DNA of 17,972 bases, from assembly GCA_964546145.1 (NCBI GenBank), contig CAZJIU010000043.1, positions 1 through 17,972 of the forward strand, given 5' to 3'. Numbering within the stretch: position 1 is the first letter of the stretch; each line of letters starts with the position of its first letter. Source of the DNA: CAZAKO01 sp964546145. GTDB taxonomy: Bacteria; Fidelibacterota; UBA2242. This document shows positions 7,607 through 15,913 of the stretch, one piece after another. Below the pieces are notes generated by a model that was given only the letters and a program-made list of their open reading frames with translations, was not told the DNA's origin and did not search any database. The translations under genes and the position numbers were made by a program.

Positions 7607-8125
7607 TTGAATAGAATTTCTCGCACAGCGCAGCAAATTGGGATCATCGGATTAATGATAATGATTTCCAATTGCTGGTTTTATTCTTTTAAGGGAACCT
7701 TGCCACCGCACATTAAAAATATCGCAATTCCGATTTTTGATGATCGAACAGCTGAGTTTAACATTCAACAGGTAGTAACCGATCAGATCCGTGTCGGATT
7801 CATTCAGGAAAATATTCTAAAATTGGTCGAAGGGGAAGATGCTCATTCGACGCTCTATGGAACGATTAAGAGTATTCAAGACCGACCACTGGTTTACAAA
7901 GTTGGCGAACAAGAGGAGTCGGTGACGGAATACCGCCTGACTCTGAGAATCGAAGTGGAATGGTTTGACAATGTTGAAAATAAAAGCATTTTCAAGAAAG
8001 AGTTCACCGGTTTCGGTGAGTATGATCCAACTGGTTCTACCGAACGAACCCGAAGTCTGGCTTTAACCGAATCGGTAAATCAGATAACTCAAGACATTAT
8101 CAATGCAATCCTTGCCGGGTGGTAA
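7607..8125 (+). CDS. lptE: LptE-like LPS assembly lipoprotein
   Basis: This 172-residue exported protein resembles the LptE family of Bacteroidota and Chlorobiota, in which a lipoprotein plugs the outer-membrane LptD barrel during LPS insertion. Matching features are a short basic N-terminus and hydrophobic segment (about 11-21), a candidate lipid-attachment Cys23 followed by WFYSF, then LPPHIKNIAIPIFDDRTAEF, typical of the family, and a C-terminal helix with the LALTESVNQITQDIIN pattern. The lipobox reads ISN-C, with Asn at -1 instead of Gly/Ala/Ser, so lipidation is likely but not certain. The TTG start at 7607 is used because no in-frame ATG precedes the signal segment except within it. 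The start is 2 bp after the sigma-54 gene's stop, with no strong Shine-Dalgarno site, which suggests translational coupling. No lptD is in the window. Confidence 0.8.
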   Translation: MNRISRTAQQIGIIGLMIMISNCWFYSFKGTLPPHIKNIAIPIFDDRTAEFNIQQVVTDQIRVGFIQENILKLVEGEDAHSTLYGTIKSIQDRPLVYKVGEQEESVTEYRLTLRIEVEWFDNVENKSIFKKEFTGFGEYDPTGSTERTRSLALTESVNQITQDIINAILAGW

Positions 8126-8203
8126 AAGATTCAATAAGTATTGACTCGTTGGAGTAAAAGTCAGCAATTATAATCAGTGCAGTTTAAGGAGAAATAAATT
8201 AGC

Positions 8204-9499
8204 ATGAACTGGATTCTCATCAAGGATGTTAAAAATTACGATCAACAGGAAGTGATTCTCAAGGGGTGGGTATACAATAAGCGCTCCAGTGGTAAGATCT
8301 GGTTTCTGATTTTACGTGACGGAACCGGTCTGATCCAGGGAATAGTTTTGAAGAATGAAGTTAGTGATGAGATTTTTAATAAATATGCCGAGTTGGAACA
8401 GGAGTCTTCGGTAATCGTTCAGGGTTTGATTCATGCCGATCAGCGCTCGCCGGGTGGTTATGAGATTGTCGTGAGAGATATTCAGGTTCTCCAAATTGCT
8501 ACCGATTATCCCATTGCATTGAAAGAACATGGTGTCGAATTTTTGATGGATAACCGGCATTTGTGGCTGCGATCCCGCAAGCAGTGGGCGGTTCTCCGCA
8601 TTCGGCACGCTGTCTACTATGCGATTACCGATTATTTGCATCAAAATGGTTTTGTGCGTTTCGATTCACCTTTGTTGACGCCCAATGCCTGCGAAGGAAC
8701 GACAACCCTTTTTAGTGTGCCCTATTTCGATCTGGGCAAAGCTTATTTATCACAAAGTGGTCAGCTGTATCTTGAGGCGGGTATTATGAGCCTCGGTCGA
8801 GTCTACGACTTTGGACCGGTGTTCCGGGCGGAAAAGTCCAAAACCCGTAAGCATTTGACCGAATTCTGGATGATGGATGCCGAAGCTGCGTTCGTAGAAC
8901 ATGAGGAAAACCTGAAAATCCAGGAAGAGCTGATTCGTTTTGTTATCCAATCAATTCTTGATAAATGTGCTCTGGAACTGGAAATACTTGAGCGGGACAT
9001 TGAACCGCTGAAGAGAGCCGATGCTCCCTTCAAACGAATAACCCATGCTGAAGCAGTCGAGTATCTCCGCAAAAAGGGCTCTGATATCTCGGGCATGAGT
9101 GATTTGGGAGCCAAAGACGAGGTCTTGCTGACTAAAAATTCAGAGGTACCGATTTTTATCGAAAAGTGGCCGAAAGAGATCAAAGCATTCTATATGAAGC
9201 GCGATAATGAGAATCCCGATTTGGTCTTGGGAGCCGATCTGATTGCTCCGGAAGGTTTCGGTGAGATTATTGGTGGTTCTCAGAGGGAAGATAACTATGA
9301 TCTACTCTATCAGCGGATGGTAGCCGAGAATATGCCTTTGGGTGAATATCAATGGTTTTTAGATTTACGCAAATATGGTTCGGTACCTCACAGCGGTTTT
9401 GGTGTTGGTTTGGAGCGCCTGGTGCAATGGATGTCCGGCACAGCTCAGATTCGGGAAACGATTCCCTTTGCCCGCACAATCTATAGGTTGAGGCCATAA
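8204..9499 (+). CDS. asnS: Asparagine-tRNA ligase
   Basis: This class IIb aminoacyl-tRNA synthetase charges tRNA-Asn with asparagine. It has 431 residues. The N-terminal OB-fold anticodon-binding domain occupies about 1-100 (VILKGWVYNKRSSGKIWFLILRD region). Motif 1 lies around 130-155, motif 2 contains GPVFRAEKSKTRKHLTEFW (about 205-224), and motif 3 contains GFGVGLERLVQW, followed by the AsnRS-typical IRETIPFART. The pattern SQSGQLYLEAG and the SKTRKHL form of motif 2 recall the short Thermus/archaeal-like AsnRS type rather than the 466-residue E. coli form; this comparison is from memory. Aspartyl-tRNA synthetase is less likely because of IRETIPF. The start ATG follows AAGGAG at 8186-8191 with a 12-bp gap. 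Its stop overlaps the next ATG by one base. Confidence 0.94.
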   Translation: MNWILIKDVKNYDQQEVILKGWVYNKRSSGKIWFLILRDGTGLIQGIVLKNEVSDEIFNKYAELEQESSVIVQGLIHADQRSPGGYEIVVRDIQVLQIATDYPIALKEHGVEFLMDNRHLWLRSRKQWAVLRIRHAVYYAITDYLHQNGFVRFDSPLLTPNACEGTTTLFSVPYFDLGKAYLSQSGQLYLEAGIMSLGRVYDFGPVFRAEKSKTRKHLTEFWMMDAEAAFVEHEENLKIQEELIRFVIQSILDKCALELEILERDIEPLKRADAPFKRITHAEAVEYLRKKGSDISGMSDLGAKDEVLLTKNSEVPIFIEKWPKEIKAFYMKRDNENPDLVLGADLIAPEGFGEIIGGSQREDNYDLLYQRMVAENMPLGEYQWFLDLRKYGSVPHSGFGVGLERLVQWMSGTAQIRETIPFARTIYRLRP

Positions 9500-9948
9500 T
9501 GAAGGGCCGGAAGATTATTGCAGTGATTGGTGGCCGTGAGTGCGATGAGACACTATATCAAATGGCACAGGAAGTTGGTCGGCGAATTGCCGAAGGTGGC
9601 GCGATTCTCATTTGTGGAGGACGGGGTGGAGTTATGGAAGCTGCCTGCCGCGGTGCTGCCGAAGTAAATGGAATTTCGGTCGGAATTCTACCGGGGGATA
9701 ATATAGCAGATGCAAATGCCTATGTTACTATACCAATTGCGACCGGTATCGGGCTTGCCCGCAACTTTATTATTGTTCGTTCGGCAACGGCTGCCATTGC
9801 CATTGGTGGTCAATATGGTACGCTCTCGGAAATTGCCTATTGTCTGCAATTAGGTGTACCCGTTTTTGGCTTACATTCCTGGGATATTGAAGGTGTCATT
9901 CCTGTCGAGACGTCTGAGCAGGCGGTGGATTTAGCCTTGCAGGAGTAA
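9499..9948 (+). CDS. TIGR00725 / LOG-like Rossmann-fold protein
   Basis: This 149-residue protein has the nucleotide-binding fold of the SLOG/LOG (so-called lysine decarboxylase-like) superfamily. It starts IIAVIGGRECDE (5-16), has ICGGRGGVMEAACRGA (about 38-53), which corresponds to the phosphate-binding GGxGGxMxA loop, and IGGQYGTLSEIAY (about 112-124), the second conserved loop with a Glu. These match the short stand-alone TIGR00725 subfamily. True LOG enzymes release cytokinin-type bases from nucleotide monophosphates; the substrate of this subfamily is not known to me, and no activity should be assumed. The ATG overlaps the asnS stop by one base and TTGAGG (9488-9493) sits 5 bp upstream, so it is probably translated from the same transcript. 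acyP begins one base after its stop. Confidence 0.88.
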   Translation: MKGRKIIAVIGGRECDETLYQMAQEVGRRIAEGGAILICGGRGGVMEAACRGAAEVNGISVGILPGDNIADANAYVTIPIATGIGLARNFIIVRSATAAIAIGGQYGTLSEIAYCLQLGVPVFGLHSWDIEGVIPVETSEQAVDLALQE

Positions 9949-9949
9949 G

Positions 9950-10225
9950 ATGTTGATTCATGCTGAAATTATAATTAGCGGCATGGTACAAGGGGTTGGC
10001 TACCGTTACTTTGCTTTACGTAAAGCTAATCAATATGGGATGAAGGGATATGTAAAAAATCTGCCAGATGGGAATGTGCTCTGCGTAGTCGAAGGTGAGG
10101 AGGGCTTGGTGAAAGATTTCATCCAAGAATTAAAAACTGGTCCGATGTTTTCCCAGGTTAATACGGTTCAGGTTAATACCTCTACCAATTTAACTGGATA
10201 TAAAAGTTTTGAGGTCCGCTTTTGA
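9950..10225 (+). CDS. acyP: Acylphosphatase
   Basis: Acylphosphatase is a small cytoplasmic enzyme that hydrolyses carboxyl-phosphate bonds. The 91-residue length is standard. The N-terminal signature SGMVQGVGYRYF carries the catalytic phosphate-binding Arg19, and GYVKNLPDGNV carries the catalytic Asn37. Both active-site residues are present. The start ATG has AGGAG at 9941-9945, which overlaps the previous gene's stop, and the gene overlaps the nadE start by 4 bp (10222-10225). The arrangement argues for translational coupling within the asnS-to-nadE block. Physiological substrate is unknown, as for most bacterial members. Confidence 0.96.
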   Translation: MLIHAEIIISGMVQGVGYRYFALRKANQYGMKGYVKNLPDGNVLCVVEGEEGLVKDFIQELKTGPMFSQVNTVQVNTSTNLTGYKSFEVRF

Positions 10226-11859
10226 ATAAGACGATTCATATCGGGATGGCTCAAATCAATCCAGTCTTGAGTGACATAGATTACAATGTTACCAAAATCA
10301 AAGAGTACATCCGCACAGCAGCCATTCAGCAAGTCGAATTACTTATTTTCCCCGAACTGGCCATTACCGGTTATTTGCCGATGGACCTGCTGCTTAAGCC
10401 GGATTTTATCAATGCCAATTTAGTTGGTCTGAAGAAGGTTGTTAAATCTGTTCCGCAGGATATGATTGTATTGGTTGGTTTTGCTGATCGGGTTCAGAAT
10501 AAAGTTTACAATGCTGCCGCAATCATTCAGGGTGGAGAAATTATTGATAAACGGTATAAAACGTTATTGCCGAATTACGATGTTTTTGATGAAAAGCGTT
10601 ACTTCGAGCCGGCTGTAGCAAATAGTCCCGTACCAATTGAAATCAAGGGCAAGAGAATCTTATTAGGTATTGAAATTTGTGAAGATTTATGGGATGCGGG
10701 CTCGGACGTCAAAATTACCGAGCAGCTGGCAAATCAAGGGACTAAACTTATTGTAAATTTGTCTGCGTCGCCCTTCGAGCACAATAAACGTGATGTCCGC
10801 CAACAGTTAATATTTGATAAAATTGAAAAAATTAAAATCCCATTCGTATTAGTGAATCAGGTTGGGGGACAGGATCAATATGTCTTCGATGGTAACTCGC
10901 TGGCGCTGGATTCGACCGGTGCAGTGGTTGCCTGGGGCAAGGAATTTGTCGAAGCATTGACCACTTTTGACCTGAATCTGGAGACCGGACAGGCCAGCCC
11001 GATGGAATTACCAACGGTTCCCAGAGAGGAGAGTATTTTTCAGGGATTGGTTTTGGGAGTCAGGGATTATTTTCGGAAGACCGAATGCACTAAGGCAGTC
11101 ATGGGATTAAGCGGCGGGATTGATTCGGCAGTAGTGGCTTGCATTGCAGCTGCGGCTTTGGGACCGGAAAACGTCACCTGTGTCGCCATGCCCGGCGAAT
11201 ATACCGCTGAGATGAGCATTACCGATGCGGAGCAGCTGGCTAAAAATCTCGGCGTCAATTTTTTAAATATTCCGATCAATAAAATTGCCAGGGCGTATTA
11301 TCGGCAGTTACATGAAGTATTCAAAGCAACCTCTTTTGATATTACTGAGGAGAATATCCAATCGCGGATTCGCGGTAATATCTTGATGGCTGTTGCCAAT
11401 AAATTCGGCTATTATGTTTTATCTACTGGTAATAAAACCGAATTAGCATTGGGTTACTGTACGTTGTATGGTGATATGGCCGGAGCGTTGGCGGTGATTT
11501 CGGATTTGAGTAAAAGTGATGTTTATGCTCTGGCACGCCTGATTAATACAAAGAAGGATCATCCAATCATTCCGGAGCGAATTTTTAATCGTTTACCAAG
11601 TGCCGAACTGGCTGAAGGGCAGGTAGATCCATTCGATTATGAGATTGTCAGCCCACTGGTAGATTTGATTATCAATGAGCACAAGACCTCGAAAGAGCTG
11701 ATTACAATGGAATTTGATCCGGCACTGGTAAAAGAGATTATGAAAAAAATCCGACTAGCCGAATTCAAACGCCGACAGGCTGCTCCCGGATTGAAAGTAA
11801 CCAGTAAAGCCTTCGGTTTAGGACGGCGTTATCCGATCATTAACCATTACGAGGAGTAA
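10222..11859 (+). CDS. nadE: Glutamine-dependent NAD+ synthetase
   Basis: This two-domain 545-residue enzyme makes NAD+ from deamido-NAD+ and ATP, using ammonia released from glutamine. The N-terminal nitrilase-type glutaminase domain (about 1-260) shows the catalytic triad as Glu45 (in FPELAITGY), Lys112 (in RYKTLLPNYDVF) and Cys152 (in GIEICEDLW). The C-terminal synthetase domain has the pyrophosphate loop SGGIDS at 297-302, followed by GNILMAVAN and STGNKTELALGYCTLYGDMAG. Because the glutaminase is fused and intact, the enzyme should not depend on free ammonia. The TTG start at 10222 is used because the first strand (IHIGMAQINP) begins right after it; GAGG lies 7 bp upstream at 10211-10214. 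The next ATG is already inside that strand. It overlaps acyP by 4 bp. Confidence 0.97.
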   Translation: MNKTIHIGMAQINPVLSDIDYNVTKIKEYIRTAAIQQVELLIFPELAITGYLPMDLLLKPDFINANLVGLKKVVKSVPQDMIVLVGFADRVQNKVYNAAAIIQGGEIIDKRYKTLLPNYDVFDEKRYFEPAVANSPVPIEIKGKRILLGIEICEDLWDAGSDVKITEQLANQGTKLIVNLSASPFEHNKRDVRQQLIFDKIEKIKIPFVLVNQVGGQDQYVFDGNSLALDSTGAVVAWGKEFVEALTTFDLNLETGQASPMELPTVPREESIFQGLVLGVRDYFRKTECTKAVMGLSGGIDSAVVACIAAAALGPENVTCVAMPGEYTAEMSITDAEQLAKNLGVNFLNIPINKIARAYYRQLHEVFKATSFDITEENIQSRIRGNILMAVANKFGYYVLSTGNKTELALGYCTLYGDMAGALAVISDLSKSDVYALARLINTKKDHPIIPERIFNRLPSAELAEGQVDPFDYEIVSPLVDLIINEHKTSKELITMEFDPALVKEIMKKIRLAEFKRRQAAPGLKVTSKAFGLGRRYPIINHYEE

Positions 11860-11864
11860 AACAA

Positions 11865-12323
11865 TTGAAGCTAGCAAGAAATTTTTACTCAATCATAACT
11901 ATTCTGATAATTTCGATTATGAATGTTTTAGCAGCTGACTGGACAAGCACTATCAATGGTGAAATCTGGAATCGGATAAAGAAAGAAAACCAGCGCTATT
12001 TTATCACCGGTTTTTTACAGGGACTTGATAAAGCGGAAAATATTATTGATATTACGGCTAGAACACAGAAGCAAAATGAATTTGCATTTACCGAACCTTT
12101 TTATGTCCATCAGATGCGCAGTAAGATTCGTGATTATATGCCACCCAGTGATCAATCGGTGGACTTTCTCATTGATCTACTTAGCGCCTTTTATGCCGAT
12201 CCTTATAATTTAAAAATCCCGTTTGAGGCGGCACTCAGGATTACTTTAGTCCGCCAAAAAGGAGAGGTCGAAAAAAGTGATTTTTGGTTGAAGGAAGCCC
12301 GCAGAAATGTCGGAATTAAATAA
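11865..12323 (+). CDS. Unrecognised exported protein, 152 residues
   Basis: I do not recognise this family with certainty. The protein has a clear Sec signal peptide: basic start (K2, R5), hydrophobic core about 8-19, and a probable cleavage after NVLA (residue 23). The mature part is about 129 residues, soluble-looking and mostly helical, with no repeats and no cysteine. The segment EIWNRIKKENQRYFITGFLQGLD (written here as its key positions W36, K41, Y45, G48-F49, G52 approximately) resembles a W-K-Y-GF-G pattern that I recall from small periplasmic proteins of unknown function. The TTG start is supported by GAGGAG at 11851-11856, eight bases upstream, and by the lack of an upstream ATG. It follows nadE by 5 bp and precedes a membrane protein by 28 bp, so it is probably co-transcribed. 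A periplasmic location is likely. Confidence 0.75.
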   Translation: MKLARNFYSIITILIISIMNVLAADWTSTINGEIWNRIKKENQRYFITGFLQGLDKAENIIDITARTQKQNEFAFTEPFYVHQMRSKIRDYMPPSDQSVDFLIDLLSAFYADPYNLKIPFEAALRITLVRQKGEVEKSDFWLKEARRNVGIK

Positions 12324-12351
12324 GGCTGATTTTAAATAGGATGGTTTTAAA

Positions 12352-12888
12352 ATGGATGAATATTCACCTGCCGAAGAGCTTCATCTTGCCTCCCATTTTT
12401 ATGGTTATTTAGTAACAATTGCGATTGCCGGATTTGCGCTTTTCCTGGTATCGGTTGAGCCAAATATTTTAAGACAATTTCGATCCTGGATATCGGTTGA
12501 GACTTTCAATAATTATGTGCTGACTTGGTTTACCGTCAGTGGTATGACTGCCTTACTGGTCTTCTTTATCGGGATTCTGATGCAGTTATTCCGCAGATCA
12601 GACCGGCTCATTAATTATATCTGGTACTTCGTGATTTTATCATTCAGTCTCTTTTTCTCGACATTTTTATTAATCATCTGGAGAAGTCGCGGAGAATCAG
12701 TTCTGATTATCCGGGTTGGGATTTTAATTATTACGAATATTGCGACATTTCTGGCTGCCGGATTATTCTATGCTATTCATTATACCAGACGTCATAATTT
12801 TTTCCCATTAGTGCTGGGAATTCTGGCTGCTACCACAGCCTTTAACTGGTTCTACTTGAGCCTGATCGTAAAAATATCAGTGTTCTGA
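12352..12888 (+). CDS. Unrecognised integral membrane protein, five predicted TM segments
   Basis: I do not recognise this 178-residue protein. Its first 15 residues are acidic (MDEYSPAEELH), followed by five hydrophobic stretches at about 17-35, 57-80, 88-109, 118-141 and 150-173, joined by short loops containing basic residues (RRSDR at 81-85, TRRHN at 145-149). The loops' positive charges suggest those two are cytoplasmic, which fits an odd number of crossings. No catalytic or transport motif stands out. The ATG has TAGGAT at 12338-12343 about 8 bases upstream. It sits between a predicted periplasmic protein and comEC, 33 bp before the latter, so the three may share a transcript. Function cannot be inferred from position alone. 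Confidence 0.75.
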   Translation: MDEYSPAEELHLASHFYGYLVTIAIAGFALFLVSVEPNILRQFRSWISVETFNNYVLTWFTVSGMTALLVFFIGILMQLFRRSDRLINYIWYFVILSFSLFFSTFLLIIWRSRGESVLIIRVGILIITNIATFLAAGLFYAIHYTRRHNFFPLVLGILAATTAFNWFYLSLIVKISVF

Positions 12889-12921
12889 TATAGACTGAAA
12901 ATAAATTTAGAATGAGTCTGT

Positions 12922-15285
12922 ATGATTAACCGGATCATACAACGAGCGCCGTTATTATTGATTACCGGTCTATACCTTGCCGGTATTCTGATTAATAATT
13001 GTCTTCGGGCAAATTGCTATATCTGGTTTGGTTTGGGGATTTGCCTGCTTTTGGTTAATTGGTTGTTTTTCAAACGAAAAATATCTTTATGGCTGACGGC
13101 TCTATTAATACTTACCCTGGGTGGATTAAATCACTCCTGGAGTGTCTATTCTGGGCCAAGTCATCTCACCAGGTTTGTTCGTGAAGAACCCGATAGTCTG
13201 CGGTCACTGGTTGAGTCGGTAGAAACAAATCCAGATGGGCGTCAGCGAATTGTATTGAATCGAGTTCAGGTCAAACAGGGTGCCTGGCAGTCGTGTCAGG
13301 GAAAATTGTTACTAACGGTCAAAAATAGTCAGCGGCGATATTTCTACGGTGACACTCTTTATTTAAATACCCGTTTGCTGCTCCCCTCAGGTAGGCGCAA
13401 TCCCGGCGAATTCGATTACCGGCAATACCTCAACAATCATCATATTTTCGCCCTGGCATACGTGGATGAAAATGAGGTGAGAATTAGTTCGTCTGCTTCC
13501 TGGTCCTTACGGCGTTTTGCTAATCTAGTAAAATATCAAATTCAAGATTTGATTGATGAATCGGTCAAGGGTGAACCCGGTGCAATTCTGAAGGCGCTGC
13601 TGATTGGTGTTCGCAGCGAAATTAGTGAACAGACGGAACAAACGTTCATTGACAGCGGAGTTATTCACGTCTTAGCGGTATCGGGATTGCATGTTGCTTA
13701 CGTGACCCTGGTCTTCTGGGTGATTTTCGGTTTTATGCGATTGCCCCTCAAGCCGAAAGTGATAATGACGGTCCTGGCTTTGGGATTTTATGTATTGATT
13801 GTGGATATCAGACCTTCGGTTTTTCGGGCGGTAATCATGGCGTCCATGGTGCTGATTGCCAAAGGCTGGGAGAGAAAGGTTAATATCTATAATTCCATTG
13901 CCGCAGCGGCACTGATTCAAACCCTGATTGATCCATTGCAGCTCTATGATATGGGTTTTCAATTATCATTCATCGCGGTTCTTTCGATTGTCTATATTTA
14001 CAGCCGACTTGAAGTGCTGCTGCCGGAAAGATTGCGTTCAGGAGCAATTTCCCAACCGACTCTGCGAAAAGTATGGCAATTGTTCTTAGTATCAGTAGCA
14101 GCGTTAGCGGGGACATTGCCGGTCACGGTTTACTATTTTCATCGTGTCCCAATAATATCCCTGCTATCCAATTTAGTCGTTATTCCATTAGTAGGAATAA
14201 TTGGTGCTCTGGGTTTCGCCCAAATTATTTTAGGATTTATCTGGAATGGTTTCAACCTTGTTTATGGGGCTGCCGAGTCCTTACTAATCGAGATACTCCG
14301 CTTGATAATCCGGAATATTGCCAGTTTACCGGGTGCTTATTTTCAGGTACCCCAAACAAGTCTATTTACTGTACTTTTATTGTATTTGCTTTTACTGGGA
14401 ATTATGCATTCTGATCGGCAGCGAATCCGCAAGCTAACCCTATTTGGGGCATTGATTTTTGGCAATATTTTCGTCTGGAAAGAGATATTTGTCCCTTTAA
14501 CACTAACGGCTACCTTTCTTGATATTGGTCAGGGCGATGCCATTCTCTTGCAGCTGCCTTCGAGAAAAGTTGTTCTGGTTGATACTGCCGATCGAACTTA
14601 CCGGCGGGATTATGCTAAGTTGGTGATTTATCCCTATCTGGTTCGGAATGGAATTCGGAAGATAGATGTAGTGATCCTTACTCATCCTCATAATGATCAT
14701 ATCGGCGGAGCACCATATTTGTTACGTAATATGGAAATAGGGCAGATATGGGAAAATGGAGTTAAAGCTCATTCCGGGATTTATCGCGAAATTCACTGGT
14801 TAGCCGATTCGCTTCAAGTTCCGATTAAAACACCAGTTGCAGGGGATATCGCACTAATTTCGAAGAATTGTCGGCTCTATTTTTTGCACCCTTCGGAGCG
14901 CTTTTTAGCAGAAGAAGCAAGAAATTATAACAATGGTTCGCTGGTATTTCAATTGAAATTCGGGGAGATCAGGCTGCTTTTTACCGGTGATGCTGAGATC
15001 AAAGCGGAAAATTACCTGACTCTCTGGGGTAAAAGATTAAAGTCGCAACTGCTGAAAGTAGGTCACCACGGCAGTAGTACTTCGTCCAGTCAACCGTTTC
15101 TCGACTTGATCCATCCCGAAATCGGAGTAATTTCAGTTGGGACAGGTAATAAATTCGGACATCCCTCGGCTATGACGGTTGAGCGTTTGACGCGGTGTGG
15201 AATGACGGTTTATCGAACTGACCGGGATCAAGCAATTCAGATCAGGACTGATGGAAAGCGGTTAGCAGTAATTAATTGGAGATAG
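12922..15285 (+). CDS. comEC: ComEC/Rec2 DNA uptake channel protein
   Basis: ComEC is the inner-membrane channel for single-stranded DNA in natural transformation. The 787 residues contain all three regions of the family: N-terminal TM segments and the small DUF4131/OB-like domain (to about 190), the Competence domain (about 220-490) with ALLIGVRSEIS and HVLAVSGLHVAYV, and a C-terminal metallo-beta-lactamase domain from about 530 (FLDIGQGDAILL). The metal motif HPHNDH is at 588-593, FTGDAE places an Asp at 690, and VGHHGSS gives His715-His716. These residues suggest that the nuclease-like domain is intact. Some Gram-negative ComEC proteins lack this domain. The ATG at 12922 has only a weak upstream site. 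No other competence gene is in the window, so whether the organism is transformable is open. Confidence 0.95.
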   Translation: MINRIIQRAPLLLITGLYLAGILINNCLRANCYIWFGLGICLLLVNWLFFKRKISLWLTALLILTLGGLNHSWSVYSGPSHLTRFVREEPDSLRSLVESVETNPDGRQRIVLNRVQVKQGAWQSCQGKLLLTVKNSQRRYFYGDTLYLNTRLLLPSGRRNPGEFDYRQYLNNHHIFALAYVDENEVRISSSASWSLRRFANLVKYQIQDLIDESVKGEPGAILKALLIGVRSEISEQTEQTFIDSGVIHVLAVSGLHVAYVTLVFWVIFGFMRLPLKPKVIMTVLALGFYVLIVDIRPSVFRAVIMASMVLIAKGWERKVNIYNSIAAAALIQTLIDPLQLYDMGFQLSFIAVLSIVYIYSRLEVLLPERLRSGAISQPTLRKVWQLFLVSVAALAGTLPVTVYYFHRVPIISLLSNLVVIPLVGIIGALGFAQIILGFIWNGFNLVYGAAESLLIEILRLIIRNIASLPGAYFQVPQTSLFTVLLLYLLLLGIMHSDRQRIRKLTLFGALIFGNIFVWKEIFVPLTLTATFLDIGQGDAILLQLPSRKVVLVDTADRTYRRDYAKLVIYPYLVRNGIRKIDVVILTHPHNDHIGGAPYLLRNMEIGQIWENGVKAHSGIYREIHWLADSLQVPIKTPVAGDIALISKNCRLYFLHPSERFLAEEARNYNNGSLVFQLKFGEIRLLFTGDAEIKAENYLTLWGKRLKSQLLKVGHHGSSTSSSQPFLDLIHPEIGVISVGTGNKFGHPSAMTVERLTRCGMTVYRTDRDQAIQIRTDGKRLAVINWR

Positions 15286-15300
15286 TTATATTTTCTTTCT

Positions 15301-15329
15301 TTAATTGGATATTCACTATTTGGTAAAAT
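15301..15329 (+). promoter_or_regulatory. Possible promoter before the flavin reductase-like gene
   Basis: The 88-bp gap after comEC is one of the wider gaps on the plus strand. TAAAAT at 15324-15329 could be a -10 element; TTAATT at 15301-15306 is a poor -35 at the right 17-bp distance. No terminator hairpin precedes it. The call rests on spacing and AT-richness only. Confidence 0.25.
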
Positions 15330-15373
15330 CGTCTGTTTGCTTAAGTTATCCGCACAAAAGAGAGAGAATTTCT

Positions 15374-15913
15374 ATGCAACGAGTTGCAATTTGCGCAACG
15401 GATTTAAAATTCAGACCTCACCATCTTTGGCATGATCGGAGTCTCCTGCTAACCGCCGGAGATTTTAGTACCGGTGATTATAACTGCATGACGATTGGCT
15501 GGGGTAGTTTCGGAACGATGTGGTCTAAGCCCTTCATCCAGGTCGTTGTTCGCCCGACTCGCTATACTCACCAGTTTATCGAGAAATACCCAACATTTAC
15601 GGTTTGCGCCTTTGGCAAGGAATATAACCATGACCTGCAGCTGCTCGGCTCGCGCTCTGGACGTGATGGGAATAAATTACAGCTAACTTCATTGACTCCG
15701 ATTGCTTCAACGGTTGTTCCGGCGCCCGGCTATCAGGAAGCCGAGTTGATTATTGAATGCCGGAAAGTCTACTCGGATGTTATTAGACCGGAAAGGTTTT
15801 TAGATAAGTCTATTGCCAGAAATTATCCTGCAAGGGATTACCACACCTTTTATTTTGGCTGGATTGAAGCTATTTTCGGTTTGGAATTATATAGTGCTAA
15901 GACGGAAAAATGA
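15374..15913 (+). CDS. Flavin reductase-like FMN-binding split-barrel protein
   Basis: This 179-residue protein resembles the flavin reductase-like family (FMN-binding split barrel). Supporting features are a strand with LLTAGDFSTGDYNCMTIGWGSFGTMWSKPFI (about 26-56, typical of the first barrel strands and flavin contact), VVVRPTRYTHQFIEKYPTFTVCAF (about 58-81), where the family has xxRPxRxTxxxIxxxxxFxV, and a Tyr/His-rich C-terminus. Such proteins reduce flavins with NAD(P)H or act as flavin-binding oxidoreductases; the partner is unknown and no monooxygenase is nearby. The ATG at 15374 is preferred over an upstream TTG at 15305 because the family's N-terminus fits and AGAGAG (15361-15366) lies 7 bp before it; the upstream extension has no family match. 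A 22-codon ORF overlaps its stop. Confidence 0.85.
   Translation: MQRVAICATDLKFRPHHLWHDRSLLLTAGDFSTGDYNCMTIGWGSFGTMWSKPFIQVVVRPTRYTHQFIEKYPTFTVCAFGKEYNHDLQLLGSRSGRDGNKLQLTSLTPIASTVVPAPGYQEAELIIECRKVYSDVIRPERFLDKSIARNYPARDYHTFYFGWIEAIFGLELYSAKTEK

Noticed and set aside
8141..8174. Promoter before asnS: TTGACT and TATAAT
   Set aside because: Both boxes are good matches, but the spacer is 22 bp, too long for a standard sigma-70 promoter. TATAAT alone may still be used, so a weak internal promoter is not excluded.
14073..14414. Plus-strand ORF of 113 codons inside comEC
   Set aside because: It is out of frame within the ComEC transmembrane domain; no family resemblance.
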